The notes under the pieces are model-generated. The model made no database searches. It worked only from the letters and a program-made list of their open reading frames with translations, and was not told the DNA's origin. From NCBI RefSeq assembly GCF_026015965.1, contig NZ_CP110383.1, positions 124,001-188,000 of the forward strand: 64,000 nt of DNA, given 5' to 3'. Both the position numbers and the translations under genes were made by a program. Origin of the DNA: Selenomonas sputigena. GTDB lineage: Bacteria > Bacillota > Negativicutes > Selenomonadales > Selenomonadaceae. Positions 34,717 through 44,307 of the stretch are shown piece by piece (within the stretch, counting starts at the first letter, position 1; each line of letters opens with the position of its first letter).

Positions 34717-37700
34717 ATGAAGAAGGGGTGCATTGTTTTCGCTGCAGTCGTCATCGCGCTCTTCCTTTTTGCGCTCGTTTGCGGCATGGCGGCTTACATC
34801 GCCCATACGGGCGCTTACGTTGAGGAGGCGGGCAGGACGCTTTCTGCAAAGGCGTCCGATTCGCTCGGCGTTCCCGTCGCCATCGACGCCGTGCGGGTCG
34901 AGTCTTGGCATACGCTTGCCCTTGACGGCATCGCGGTGCAGGATAGGGCGGGAGAGGAGATCCTGCGCGCTGCGCACGCCGAGGTGGAAATGAGTCTCTT
35001 TGCGGCTCTTTCCGCCTCGCCTGTTGCCGCGATTTCCCATGTGACGGTCATAGAGCCAGAGCTTTCCCTGCAGCAGCGCGCGGACGGAAGCTGGAACGTC
35101 GCCGACCTCGTGCAGCAGGAAGCAGGGGAAAATGATTTTTGCGGCAAGGTCAGCGTGAAGGAAGGAAAGGCGAACGTTGCCGTTTCGGGCAAGGAAATCG
35201 CCTTGGAAGATATCGGGGCGGAGCTTGACTTCGTGCACAAGTCTTCTGTCTCCGTTGAAGCTGAGGCCAGCTGCAAGGGCGCACCGCTCGCTGTCGAGGG
35301 AGAAGTCTCGAAAGAGCGGCAGGAACTGAAGCTCAAGGGGGAAAATATCAATGCGATGGATTATATCGCATTCCTACCCGAAGGCGTGCTTCCCGACGAG
35401 ATCGAGCTGCAGGCGCTGCACGTCGACGAGACGGCGCTGAAGCTCGTGCGCGAGGCGGATGACGTTTCGCTTGCGGGCGACGTGCGCCTTTCGGGTGCGA
35501 AGGCGCTCGTCCATGGCATGGAGGTTGAGGCGTCGCGTGGACTCGTCGTCTTTTCGGGCAAGGAGGCGCGCATCTTTTTGCGTGCTTCTGCCGAAGAGCA
35601 GCAAGCGTCCATTCATGGGAAGGTCGCTTGGCAGGAGGAAGTGCCGAGCTTCAACTTCGTCGTCGAGTCCGCGGCCTTTGATCCGTCGAAAATCTTGGCG
35701 CAGAGCCCTTTCCAAGGTTCGGTGCGCGTCCTCGCTTCCGTTTACGGCACGCCGCAGGACTGGAAGGTTGACGGAGAGTGCGAAGCCCCGGTCGCGACGC
35801 TCTACGGCACATCGCTTTCAGCGGTGAAGGCAAAGGGGCACTACGAGGACGGCCTTCTGACGGCGAGCGGCGAGGCAGGAGCCTTGGGAGGCACGTTCGA
35901 GGGCGGGGGGATGCTCCGCACGGCGGACGGCTCCTACAGCGCACACGTCGAAGCGAAGGGGCTTTCGGGCGAGGAAATCGCTGCCGTGCTGCCTGTGGAC
36001 GGTCTTTCCCTGACGGGGAAGTGCGCTGCGGACATCGCATTGAGCGGCAAGGGGACGGATTTGGCAGATCTTCTCGCTTACGGCACCTTTTCGGGCGAGG
36101 GCGCGTCCTTCGGCGGCGTTGCGGCCGAGAAGGTTTCCGCATCGTTCTTCAAGCAAGGGGAGCTTCTTCATTTTGATAACCTCAACGCGTCGTTTGCGGC
36201 GGGCGGCACGCTCGTTGTCGAGGGTGACGTGCGGGGCGGCACGGCGCTCGACCTGCGCTTTTACGGTACGGCGTTGCCGCTGGCGCTCGTCGATGCCTTT
36301 GTGCCAGAGGCCGAGGGCGCGGGCACGCTCGACATCGCGGGCGCCGTGCACGGCGTCGCGTCGAATCCTGCCATTGAGGCGGATTTCGAGGGAACGGCGG
36401 GAAGTCTCTTCCATCAGCCTTTCGACGCATTCCACGGCGCCGTGCACGGCAGCACCGACGGCATCGCCATTGACCGCTTCTCCGTGGAGCGTGCGGGCAA
36501 GGAGACGTGGATCGCCGAGGGCAGCGTCGGCCTTACGGGTGAGAGGCGCATCGACCTGCGCGTCGATTCCATTGGTGCGCGCATGGAGGACATCGCGGCT
36601 CTCGTCGCTCCCGACCAGCCGATCACGGGCAATGTCGACAATACGATCCGCTTCACGGGCACGCTCGACAATCCGTCGGCAGTCGGCTACATCCATCTCT
36701 ATCGCGGCAGCTACAACGGCTACATCCTCTCGGGCATGGACGGCGACTATTATCTGGAGAACGGCGTCGTGCGCCTGCAGGACTTCCATATCTTCTCCCC
36801 GCTCGTCGACGTCGACCTCAACGGCACGGTCACGCGCGACGGTGCGCTTGACCTCTATGCCGATGTGCACGATGTGAGCCTCGACCGCTTCGGCAGCAGA
36901 CTGCCGTATCCGGTCAGCGGCCACGGCACGTTTGCCGGGCATATCGCGGGTACGCTGCAATCGCCTGAATTCATCGGCGTGCTCGATGCAAAGACGCTTC
37001 GACTCAACGGACAGGCGATCGAGTCCGTGCACGGCGAGATCGTCTATGGCGCAGATGTGCTGCGCGCCGAGAATATCCGCTTCCAGCAGAACGGCGGCGC
37101 CTACGCGATGAAATGCACGGCGAATCTCGAAACGCAGGCGCTTGACGGCATCTTGAACGTCGAGAACGGTGACGTGCGCGCGCTCTTTGCGATTGCGAAC
37201 CTCAAGAATGACATTCTCGACGGAAGACTGAACGGCACGATCCGCCTTGGGGGCACTTTGGATAATCCCATGGCGGCGCTTGACGCCGTCGTCGTCGAGG
37301 GAAAGGCGGCAGGCTACGAGATTCGTGATATGGCGCTGGACATCAAGCTCGCCGACCACATCGTGACGATCGATGAACTGCACGGCAGGCAGGGCGACGG
37401 CGTATTCGCCGCCAAGGGACGCATTCCATTGGACGGTGCAGTGATGGATGCGCAGTTCGCTGCGAACGGTATCCCCGCCGGCATGGTTGCGAAGGCGGCG
37501 GGGGCAGACGCTGACGTGCGCGGCACGATCGATCTCGCCGTGCAGTTCGGCGGCACGCTGGAGAACCCGCAGGCAAACGCTTCCGTCGAAGTGAAGAACG
37601 GCGGCGTGGGCGCGTCGACCTTCGACGATATGACGGGCTTGGCGAGTCTCAAGGACAGCGTCATCAACATCGAGCAGCTTCGCGTGAAGAAGAAACTTGG

Positions 37701-39051
37701 TGAGCGCGAATACAGCGCGAGCGCCAAGGGTAAGATTCCCGTGAGAAGCCTGACGGCGGCCGCCGATGAAACGGTTGCGTCGTCCGAGCAGATCGATCTT
37801 TCGCTCGCGCTCGACGATGCCGATCTTTCGCTTCTGCCGATCCTCTCGCCCGCCGTCGAGTGGGCGATCGGTCCGACGAAGGGCAAGGTGCGCGTGACAG
37901 GGACGCTCGAAAGGCCGCAGTTCGCGGGTGAGGTCAGTCTCGCGGACGGAGCGCTGAAGTTTAAGGACGTCGCGACGCCCGTCACGGAGATGAAGGCGCG
38001 GCTGCGCTTCTTTGGCAGCAGCATCACGCTTGAGGACTGCACGGGCAAGATGGGCACGGGCTCTTACCGCATCGCGGGCAGGACGTCGTTCGGCGGCGGC
38101 AGGTGGCGCGATTATGCGCTCGATTTTAAGGCGGATGAGCTTTCTGTCGTCAGCAGTTTCTATGACGGCCCCTTGAGTGCAGACTTTCACATCGAAGAGG
38201 GTGAGATGTTCGGACGGAAGATGCCGAAAATCACGGGGGATGTCCGCATCCATCATGCGACGCTTTCCGTTCCCTCCCTTCCCGATGCCGAGAGCGCACT
38301 GCCCGAGATGATCTTGGACGTCGGCGTGACGCTCGGCGAGCGCGTGCGCTTCTACGATCCCGCACTCTACGACATGCGCCTTTCGGGCGCTTTCCGCTAC
38401 GGCGGTACGACGCAGCACGTCGAGCCTTCCGGCACGATCCTCGTCGAGCGCGGCACGATTACATACAACAAGACGCGCTTTACGATCCGAGACGGCGAGG
38501 CGTACTTCAATCAGATCGGTTCGTTCTTGCCGAGCCTCACGCTCGAAGCGGAGGCGCATGTCGGCAAGGTGCGCATCTTCCTGCACTCGAAAGGTCCCAT
38601 CGGGGCGATGGAAACGCACCTCAGTTCGATGCCCGAGATGAGTGAGACGGAGATCGTAAGTCTCCTGACCTTTCAGACGCCCGATTTGAAAAGTTCCCAG
38701 GCGCTCACATCGCTTTTGACCTTCGGCCTTTCCATGACGGTTCTCGGCGAATTCGAGACGAACGTGAAGAATGCGCTCGGCCTCGATGAATTCCGCATCG
38801 CGGGCGAGGACGTGACGACGACGGACAAGGACGTCATGAAGCCGGGTGAAACGGCGCACGGACTCGAATACATGCTGGAAGTGGGCAAGTACATCAACGA
38901 CAGGGTCATGCTGCGCTACAAGCAGGGCATCGGCAACAAGGTGCGCGAATTCGGTGTGCGCTACGACTTCAATGACCGCATGAGCATCTATTGGAATCGC
39001 GACGAGGACGCGAAATCTGTCGTTGGCATCGAAGCGCGCATCAAATTCTAA
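34717..39051 (+). CDS. tamB: TamB/AsmA-like envelope-spanning protein
   Basis: A very large protein of 1444 aa: one N-terminal membrane segment (about 6-28), then hundreds of residues of repeated beta-strand units with LDNPSAVGYIHLYRG, LDNPMAALDAVVVEG, LENPQANASVEVKNG type repeats, and a C-terminal TamB (DUF490) domain with GSFLPSLTLEAEAHVGK, ETEIVSLLTFQTPDL and a beta-rich end. TamB proteins form a hydrophobic groove for moving phospholipids to the outer membrane. Its position after mlaEFD-tolC and before bamA supports this. AGGAGGAAG before ATG. Confidence 0.92.
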   Translation: MKKGCIVFAAVVIALFLFALVCGMAAYIAHTGAYVEEAGRTLSAKASDSLGVPVAIDAVRVESWHTLALDGIAVQDRAGEEILRAAHAEVEMSLFAALSASPVAAISHVTVIEPELSLQQRADGSWNVADLVQQEAGENDFCGKVSVKEGKANVAVSGKEIALEDIGAELDFVHKSSVSVEAEASCKGAPLAVEGEVSKERQELKLKGENINAMDYIAFLPEGVLPDEIELQALHVDETALKLVREADDVSLAGDVRLSGAKALVHGMEVEASRGLVVFSGKEARIFLRASAEEQQASIHGKVAWQEEVPSFNFVVESAAFDPSKILAQSPFQGSVRVLASVYGTPQDWKVDGECEAPVATLYGTSLSAVKAKGHYEDGLLTASGEAGALGGTFEGGGMLRTADGSYSAHVEAKGLSGEEIAAVLPVDGLSLTGKCAADIALSGKGTDLADLLAYGTFSGEGASFGGVAAEKVSASFFKQGELLHFDNLNASFAAGGTLVVEGDVRGGTALDLRFYGTALPLALVDAFVPEAEGAGTLDIAGAVHGVASNPAIEADFEGTAGSLFHQPFDAFHGAVHGSTDGIAIDRFSVERAGKETWIAEGSVGLTGERRIDLRVDSIGARMEDIAALVAPDQPITGNVDNTIRFTGTLDNPSAVGYIHLYRGSYNGYILSGMDGDYYLENGVVRLQDFHIFSPLVDVDLNGTVTRDGALDLYADVHDVSLDRFGSRLPYPVSGHGTFAGHIAGTLQSPEFIGVLDAKTLRLNGQAIESVHGEIVYGADVLRAENIRFQQNGGAYAMKCTANLETQALDGILNVENGDVRALFAIANLKNDILDGRLNGTIRLGGTLDNPMAALDAVVVEGKAAGYEIRDMALDIKLADHIVTIDELHGRQGDGVFAAKGRIPLDGAVMDAQFAANGIPAGMVAKAAGADADVRGTIDLAVQFGGTLENPQANASVEVKNGGVGASTFDDMTGLASLKDSVINIEQLRVKKKLGEREYSASAKGKIPVRSLTAAADETVASSEQIDLSLALDDADLSLLPILSPAVEWAIGPTKGKVRVTGTLERPQFAGEVSLADGALKFKDVATPVTEMKARLRFFGSSITLEDCTGKMGTGSYRIAGRTSFGGGRWRDYALDFKADELSVVSSFYDGPLSADFHIEEGEMFGRKMPKITGDVRIHHATLSVPSLPDAESALPEMILDVGVTLGERVRFYDPALYDMRLSGAFRYGGTTQHVEPSGTILVERGTITYNKTRFTIRDGEAYFNQIGSFLPSLTLEAEAHVGKVRIFLHSKGPIGAMETHLSSMPEMSETEIVSLLTFQTPDLKSSQALTSLLTFGLSMTVLGEFETNVKNALGLDEFRIAGEDVTTTDKDVMKPGETAHGLEYMLEVGKYINDRVMLRYKQGIGNKVREFGVRYDFNDRMSIYWNRDEDAKSVVGIEARIKF

Positions 39052-39068
39052 GCGCGAGGAGGATTGTC

Positions 39069-39695
39069 ATGAGACTTGAGGAATATTTGCAGGAACTCGA
39101 AAAGGTCGAACTCCTTGCGCCCGAGGAAGAAACGTCCTTGTGGCAGGCCTTCAAAGAGCGTGGCGAGAGGGCGGCGAGGCAACGCCTGATCGAGTCGTAC
39201 CAGCCGCTCGTGTTCAAGACGGCGCTGCCGTGGCGCACGAGCGAGAGCATTATGGACATCATACAGGAAGGAACAGTTGGACTCATCGAGGCGGTGGAAA
39301 ATTTCGACTGGAAGCGCGGCGTTGCCTTCAGTCTCTTCGCCGTCCATCGCATACGCGGCAGGATGCTGAATTTCCTGCAGAAAGAAGGCAGACGCGATGT
39401 CACCTGCATGGATGCGCCTCGCGCCGATGGCAAGGTGCCTTGGGAACTTCTGCCCGACACGACGCCTTCCGTCGCTGAGCAAGCGGAACTGGGCTTCATG
39501 ACGCGGGAGCTTCATCGGGCGCTCGCACGGCTGCCGCAGAAGGAGCGCGTCGTCCTCGAAAGCGTGTACCTGAAGAGCGAAACGATTCCGAAGATCGCCG
39601 ATGTGCTCGACGTCAGCGCTTCGCACATCTACCGCTTGCAGAAGAATGGCATACGCCGCGTGCGCGGCATGCTCTCGCGCCTCATGCGCTTCTAG
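39069..39695 (+). CDS. Sigma-70 family RNA polymerase sigma factor
   Basis: A 208-aa protein with region 2 (LIESYQPLVFKTALPW...SIMDIIQEGTVGLIEAVENFDWKRG in pieces; FSLFAVHRIRGRMLNFL) and region 4 (LARLPQKERVVLESVYLKSETIPKIADVLDVSASHIYRLQKNGIRRVR). The linker is short and region 3 is not evident, so it is closer to small alternative factors than to RpoD. ATG 39069 has a GAGGAGG site and lies 17 bases after tamB. It is followed after 18 bases by a membrane-anchored protein that could be its regulator. Its target promoters are unknown. Confidence 0.85.
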   Translation: MRLEEYLQELEKVELLAPEEETSLWQAFKERGERAARQRLIESYQPLVFKTALPWRTSESIMDIIQEGTVGLIEAVENFDWKRGVAFSLFAVHRIRGRMLNFLQKEGRRDVTCMDAPRADGKVPWELLPDTTPSVAEQAELGFMTRELHRALARLPQKERVVLESVYLKSETIPKIADVLDVSASHIYRLQKNGIRRVRGMLSRLMRF

Positions 39696-39713
39696 GGGAG
39701 GAGGGAGAGGAAG

Positions 39714-40292
39714 ATGGCGGAGGAAAGAGAAAGGATCTGTGCGCACGTCAAGGCGGCGAAGGACTGGCTGGGGCGTGCAGAGTCCTCATTGGAGAAGGAA
39801 GAGGATGTCCGAGGCGGACTCAATCTCATGCTGGCGGAGGCGGAACTGCAGCGTGCGAGAGAGACGCGCAAAGGGAAGCGCTTCGCACGTTTCGTAGCGC
39901 CAGCGCTTGCCGTGCTCCTCGCCTTGGGCGGCATCACCCTGCAGAGGAGTGCAGAACCGACGGCGGCACCTGCCGAGAAAAGTCCTGCGCCGATCGTCGG
40001 ACAGGGGACGATGATTCACGAGGAGAAGGGAAGTGAGACTCTCGCCGAACGAATGGGATCTGCGGCGAATCTTTCGGAATCTCGTGAGATCGAGCTGCCC
40101 GTCATGCCTGTTCGGGTGCAGGAAAGCCCGATTGTACAGGCACAAGAACAGGCGCAGTCTACCGAGCCGCCGGAGCCGCAGCCTGCCTTGGAGCAGCAGA
40201 CGGAGAAGCCGAAGCAGATCTCTGCCGCTTCGCCGCCGACCGAAGACATGCAGAAGCTCATGGTCACTGCAGGGCGCGTGCTGCGCGAATGA
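39714..40292 (+). CDS. Single-pass membrane protein, candidate regulator of the sigma factor
   Basis: A 192-aa protein: a charged helical cytosolic part (about 1-58, with ARETRKGKRF just before the membrane), one membrane segment (ARFVAPALAVLLALGGITL, about 58-76), then a Pro/Glu/Gln-rich periplasmic part ending DMQKLMVTAGRVLRE. No known domain is recognised. Its topology and position directly after the sigma gene are those of an anti-sigma factor, but the cytosolic part lacks a visible zinc-binding H-x3-C-x2-C motif. The annotation is inference from context. GGGAGGAGGGAG precedes ATG. Confidence 0.5.
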   Translation: MAEERERICAHVKAAKDWLGRAESSLEKEEDVRGGLNLMLAEAELQRARETRKGKRFARFVAPALAVLLALGGITLQRSAEPTAAPAEKSPAPIVGQGTMIHEEKGSETLAERMGSAANLSESREIELPVMPVRVQESPIVQAQEQAQSTEPPEPQPALEQQTEKPKQISAASPPTEDMQKLMVTAGRVLRE

Positions 40293-40346
40293 TTCTTATT
40301 GATTCCTATAATTCGATGAGTCTGCTGTTAAGTCTTTGCGTCCCCC

Positions 40347-40374
40347 TTGACCTCGTGGGCATTCATGGTACAAT
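40347..40374 (+). promoter_or_regulatory. Promoter of the bamA operon
   Basis: TTGACC (40347-40352), 16 bases, TACAAT (40369-40374). The block TTCATGGTACAATAAA is identical to the flotillin promoter at 8315-8330. Confidence 0.75.
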
Positions 40375-40406
40375 AAAGGGGATGTGAAGCATAGGAGGTT
40401 GAAAAC

Positions 40407-42329
40407 TTGGATATGAAGAGAACGCGAATCCTCGCCGGGGCCGTCGCACTTGCTGCGGGCTTTGCCGGCTTTTCCGCAGACGCCTCTGCGGCCGTCGCCG
40501 TCGTGGGTACGATGCAAGGCGAACAGGAGATGAAGAACGCCGCTGCAGACGCCGAAGAAATCCGGCGCGTGGATGCGCAGACTGCTGCTGAGAGCGCTGC
40601 CGCTAAGACGCAGCTGAAGGATGCGCGTGTCGAGGCGTGGGAAGCCAAGCGCCCCGAGGAGCGCAAGATTGACGAGGAGGCGAAGATCGCCGACGGCAAG
40701 ACCATCGTCGACATCGTCATCGACGGCGCGGGCAAGGATACGATGGCGACGGCGCGCGCTGCCCTCGTGCAGCGCGTAGGTGATGTGTATGATGCGAAGA
40801 AGGCACAGGGCGATCGCTCTGCCATCTTCGATACGGGCTATTTTTACGACCTCTACCCATCGTGGGAGTATGTGCCTGAGGGCGTCGTTCTCACCTATCA
40901 CGTCTTGGAAAACCCTGTGCTTCATTCCGTGAAGATCGAGGGAAATACGGTCGAGACGACAGAAGACCTTGAGAAGCTCATCACGCTCGAGAAGGAGCGT
41001 GTGATGAACAGCCGCGAACTGCAGAAGAATGTTTCTGCCATACAGGAAAAATATAGGGCGGACGGCTTCATCCTCGCCAAGATCGAGGACATGAATATCG
41101 ACTCTTCGGGAGACCTCACGCTCAAAATCAATGAGGGAAAGCTTGAAGGATTCGCCGTCAAGGGCAATACGAAGACGAAGGATCGCGTCATCCTGCGCGA
41201 GATGCGCCTGAAGATTGGCGAACCGTTCGACGTGAAGAAGGCGCGCCGCAGCATGCAGCGCATCTATAATCTCGGCTTCTTCGAAGATGTGAACATGAAG
41301 CTCAATCCGGGTGAGGCATCGGGATCCGTCATTCTCGAAGCGGACGTCGTCGAAAAGCGCACGGGCAACTTCGGCATTGGCGCCGGCTACAGCTCGTCGG
41401 ACGGGCTCGTCGGCATGATCAATGTCGGCGATACGAACTTTCGCGGTACAGGAGATGCCGTGAGCCTGCTCTACGAGGTGAGTGGTGACGATACGGACGC
41501 ACACGGATTCGTCTTCTCCTATCGTCGTCCCTGGCTCGACAGCAAGGAAACGGCGGCCTCCTTGCGCATTTACAACCGTACCTACGAGTACGATGACTAT
41601 GACACGGACGGCAACTTGGAGGAAGAGTACATGCGCAAGTACTCGGGCGGTGAGATCACCTTGAGCCGTCCCGTCAACGAGTATGCGACGAACTCCATTA
41701 CGCTGCGCAACCGCAAGGACACTTACGAGAGTCACAAGAGCAGCGGCAACAAGGGAAATCGCAGCACGCCGGCGTGGAAGGCATGGCGCGATGCGAACTT
41801 TGGCACGACGCGCAGCATCACGCTGTCGCGCGTGAACGATACGCGCGACAACATCTACAATCCGACATCGGGCGGACGCATGAGCCTTGAGGCAGAATTT
41901 GCGGGCTTCGGCGGCGATTTCAACTACCAGAAGTTTACGGCTGAGGATAAGCGCTTCTTCAAGGTCGGCCGGTCGCAGACCGTCGCTGTGCGCGGACAGC
42001 TTGGCTACGCGCGCGGCTCAATTTCCGAATCGAACCTCTACAAGATCGGCGGACAGGACTCCCTGCGCGGCTACCGTGACGACCAGTTCCGCGGCACGCG
42101 CCTTCTGCTCGCGACGGTCGAGTACCGCTTCCCCATCGTGAAGAAGGTGCAGGGCGCCGTCTTCACCGACTGGGGAAATGCTTGGAGCAACGATCGCTGG
42201 CCGAATACGATCAAGGGCAGCGTCGGCGTGGGACTGCAGCTTGAGACGCCGATCGGCCCGATCCGCCTCGACTACGGACGCGGCTCGGACGGCGGGCGCG
42301 TGCACTTCAGCGTCGGCGGATCCTTCTGA
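40407..42329 (+). CDS. bamA: Outer-membrane barrel assembly protein BamA
   Basis: A 640-aa Omp85 protein. Signal peptide (about 1-28), a Glu/Ala/Lys-rich helix, then POTRA domains (TIVDIVIDGAGKDTMATARAAL, VLHSVKIEGNTVETTEDLEKLI in pieces, LEGFAVKGNTKTKDRVILREM) and a 16-strand barrel with the substrate-gate motif LRGYRDDQFRGT and terminal VHFSVGGSF. The final Phe is typical of barrel proteins. TTG 40407 is eight bases after AGGAGG; ATG 40413 two codons later is an alternative. It heads the skp-lpxD-acyltransferase group. Confidence 0.94.
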   Translation: MDMKRTRILAGAVALAAGFAGFSADASAAVAVVGTMQGEQEMKNAAADAEEIRRVDAQTAAESAAAKTQLKDARVEAWEAKRPEERKIDEEAKIADGKTIVDIVIDGAGKDTMATARAALVQRVGDVYDAKKAQGDRSAIFDTGYFYDLYPSWEYVPEGVVLTYHVLENPVLHSVKIEGNTVETTEDLEKLITLEKERVMNSRELQKNVSAIQEKYRADGFILAKIEDMNIDSSGDLTLKINEGKLEGFAVKGNTKTKDRVILREMRLKIGEPFDVKKARRSMQRIYNLGFFEDVNMKLNPGEASGSVILEADVVEKRTGNFGIGAGYSSSDGLVGMINVGDTNFRGTGDAVSLLYEVSGDDTDAHGFVFSYRRPWLDSKETAASLRIYNRTYEYDDYDTDGNLEEEYMRKYSGGEITLSRPVNEYATNSITLRNRKDTYESHKSSGNKGNRSTPAWKAWRDANFGTTRSITLSRVNDTRDNIYNPTSGGRMSLEAEFAGFGGDFNYQKFTAEDKRFFKVGRSQTVAVRGQLGYARGSISESNLYKIGGQDSLRGYRDDQFRGTRLLLATVEYRFPIVKKVQGAVFTDWGNAWSNDRWPNTIKGSVGVGLQLETPIGPIRLDYGRGSDGGRVHFSVGGSF

Positions 42330-43630
42330 TGCCGGGGCGAAGGGCAAGGGTGCGGGCGTTCTTCGCGCTCTTTGTCCTCGCGCTCCTTTGGATGGGGGGC
42401 GGATATGCCCTTGCTTCGGGTACGATCGCAGCGGTTCGCGCCGAGGTTGCAGCGGATGGCGAAGCCTTGCCGCCCACGGTCAAGGTGCGCATGGAAAAAA
42501 GCGTCGCGGCCATCTCCTCACAACTCATCGAGGGAAAACCGCTCTCTTCGTATGAAGAGCGCAGGGCGGCGGATGAGGCGACAATCCGTGAGGTATTCGA
42601 CAAGGTGCTCGTCGGCTACTCCGTTACGGCCGTTGCCATTGAGCCTGGCGAGGAAGCGCACGTCCGTGTGACTCTTGCGCCTTGGGCAGAGCGCGTCGAG
42701 GCGGTCGAGGTCGAAGTTTCGGTCGATGGCGTCTCACCTGTCATCGGGAAGATGGCGAAAGAAGACCTCAGAGGCGTTGAGACGGTGTTTCGACAGAGCT
42801 TGGAGGGGCTTCCATCTGCAGCTGTCGACTGGACGAACGGCGTCCTGAAGGAGAGTCTGAACGCCTATATGGCGGAGCATCTGCCCGAGTTTCGCGCCGA
42901 CTTCGATGTCGAGACGGCAAGGCGCACGCACGTCGCGCTGACGGTTTATCCGAAGATGCCTGTCGTGCGCACGATCGATCTCGCCATGCGTTCGGATACG
43001 ATCGCAAACTTCGCTCTGCTCGAAAAGCGCAGCGTTTTGCAGGCGAAGGCGGATGAAATGCTCGGTGTTCCCGTTGCATTCGTGGCACGCCACGAGAAGG
43101 AATTTGCTAGGGGAATGGAAGAAGTTCTCGACGCGTCAGGCGAGTTTCGCACGCTCGGTTTGAAGACACATGCGACGATCGCAGCGGGTGAGCAGACCTC
43201 GGTCATGAGTCGCAGCGATACTTCGCGCTATCGTCTGCGCCTTGAGGGATGGGGCGATGTCGGCAGACGATCTGCCGACGGCAATGACATAACGTTTCGC
43301 GCCCATGCGGGAGCGATGCTGTCGGCGGCGGATGAGATATTCGTACAGGCCGATGTGCTGCCGCAGGATTTCGACTGGGGTTGGGAAGCAGCCTACGAGA
43401 GACGCGTCTTCCCAGGAGTCTTTGCGAGTATTCGCTACGACATGCGCGAACATGCGTGGACGACGGGCGTGCGCACAGCCCCCCTGCCGCGCGTCGAAGT
43501 GCGCTGGGAGTACCGCCGTGCCGACCATACGGGCGAGGCGGGACTCAGCTACCGCCTGCACGATTTTCTGCGCGCCGAACTCGTGCGGGACTCTTCAGGG
43601 GGCTGGCTGCGCCTGATTGGCGATTTTTAA
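42329..43630 (+). CDS. Unknown outer-membrane barrel protein linked to bamA
   Basis: A 433-aa protein I do not recognise. An N-terminal hydrophobic segment (about 9-30) serves as signal peptide or anchor. Residues about 90-265 show two or three alpha/beta repeats resembling POTRA domains (AHVRVTLAPWAERVEAVEVEV). The last 150 residues alternate as eight to ten amphipathic strands (RYRLRLEGWGDV, DITFRAHAGAML, WGWEAAYERRV, VEVRWEYRRAD, AGLSYRLHD) and end WLRLIGDF with terminal Phe, as in barrel proteins. Its ATG overlaps the bamA stop by one base, so it is translated with BamA. A role in barrel biogenesis is inferred from context only. Confidence 0.6.
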   Translation: MPGRRARVRAFFALFVLALLWMGGGYALASGTIAAVRAEVAADGEALPPTVKVRMEKSVAAISSQLIEGKPLSSYEERRAADEATIREVFDKVLVGYSVTAVAIEPGEEAHVRVTLAPWAERVEAVEVEVSVDGVSPVIGKMAKEDLRGVETVFRQSLEGLPSAAVDWTNGVLKESLNAYMAEHLPEFRADFDVETARRTHVALTVYPKMPVVRTIDLAMRSDTIANFALLEKRSVLQAKADEMLGVPVAFVARHEKEFARGMEEVLDASGEFRTLGLKTHATIAAGEQTSVMSRSDTSRYRLRLEGWGDVGRRSADGNDITFRAHAGAMLSAADEIFVQADVLPQDFDWGWEAAYERRVFPGVFASIRYDMREHAWTTGVRTAPLPRVEVRWEYRRADHTGEAGLSYRLHDFLRAELVRDSSGGWLRLIGDF

Positions 43631-43652
43631 GAGCGTTTGCGCCCTCTTGGGC

Positions 43653-43681
43653 TTGAATCCCCGAAGAGAGTTTGCTATAAT
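43653..43681 (+). promoter_or_regulatory. Promoter of the skp group
   Basis: TTGAAT (43653-43658), 17 bases, TATAAT (43676-43681) preceded by a TGC extension. Confidence 0.75.
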
Positions 43682-43750
43682 GTTTATCGTTGGATATTTG
43701 AGGAAGAATCGCGATGCAGCGTTCTTCAAAAGGGTAAAGGAGACAAGGAA

Positions 43751-44212
43751 ATGGTAAAACTTCAAAAGACACAGGTCAAGATCTTTTGCGTGGCGCTTGC
43801 ACTCGTATTCATTGGATCGGTCGTGGCTCTCGGCCTTTCGCAGCTCGGCACGAGCACGGCGTCTGCAGCGTCGTCGTCCGTCGGCGTCGTCGATTACCGC
43901 AAGGTGATGATGAGTCATCCGGATTACGCTTCGGCTTCGAACGAGATGCAGAAGGCGATGCAGGAAGCACAGATGCGCTTCGAGGCGGACAACGCAAACA
44001 AGAGCGATGAGGAGAAGGCAAAGGCGATGCAGCAGGCGCAGATGGAGCTGCAGCAGAAGGAACAGGATCTCATCTCGGGCATCCAGAAGAAGATCGACGA
44101 TGCCGTCAAGCAGGTCGCTGAAGCCAAGGGGCTTTCCGTCGTCATCGACAAGAGCGCTGTCGTCTATGGCGGTCAGGACATCACGGACGATGTCATGAAG
44201 AAGTTCAAATAA
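43751..44212 (+). CDS. skp: Skp/OmpH periplasmic chaperone
   Basis: A 153-aa protein: an uncleaved anchor or signal segment (about 10-40), then SVGVVDYRKVMMSHPDY, a helical tentacle region (about 60-118) rich in Met, Gln and Glu, and the C-terminal strands LSVVIDKSAVVYGGQDITDDVMKKF. This is the Skp/OmpH layout. Skp keeps unfolded outer-membrane proteins soluble on their way to BamA. AAAGGAGACAAGG before ATG. First of three Skp-like genes in a row. Confidence 0.88.
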   Translation: MVKLQKTQVKIFCVALALVFIGSVVALGLSQLGTSTASAASSSVGVVDYRKVMMSHPDYASASNEMQKAMQEAQMRFEADNANKSDEEKAKAMQQAQMELQQKEQDLISGIQKKIDDAVKQVAEAKGLSVVIDKSAVVYGGQDITDDVMKKFK

Positions 44213-44245
44213 GAAAATACGGATATGAGCGCGCGAGCGCATGAT

Positions 44246-44277
44246 GTACCGGGCGGGCTTCCTGCCCGGTACTTTTA
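44246..44277 (+). terminator. Intrinsic terminator after the first skp gene
   Basis: GTACCGGGC pairs with GCCCGGTAC and is followed by TTTTAA. It separates the first skp copy from the next. Confidence 0.7.
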
Positions 44278-44307
44278 AATGTAGGGGCTTTTGGGGAGGT
44301 GGATGCG

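Noticed and set aside
35818-38859. Minus-strand open frame of about 1013 codons inside tamB
   Set aside because: It lies fully antisense to a well-supported gene, has Arg/His/Asp-rich composition typical of GC-rich shadow frames, and has no ribosome site or motif.
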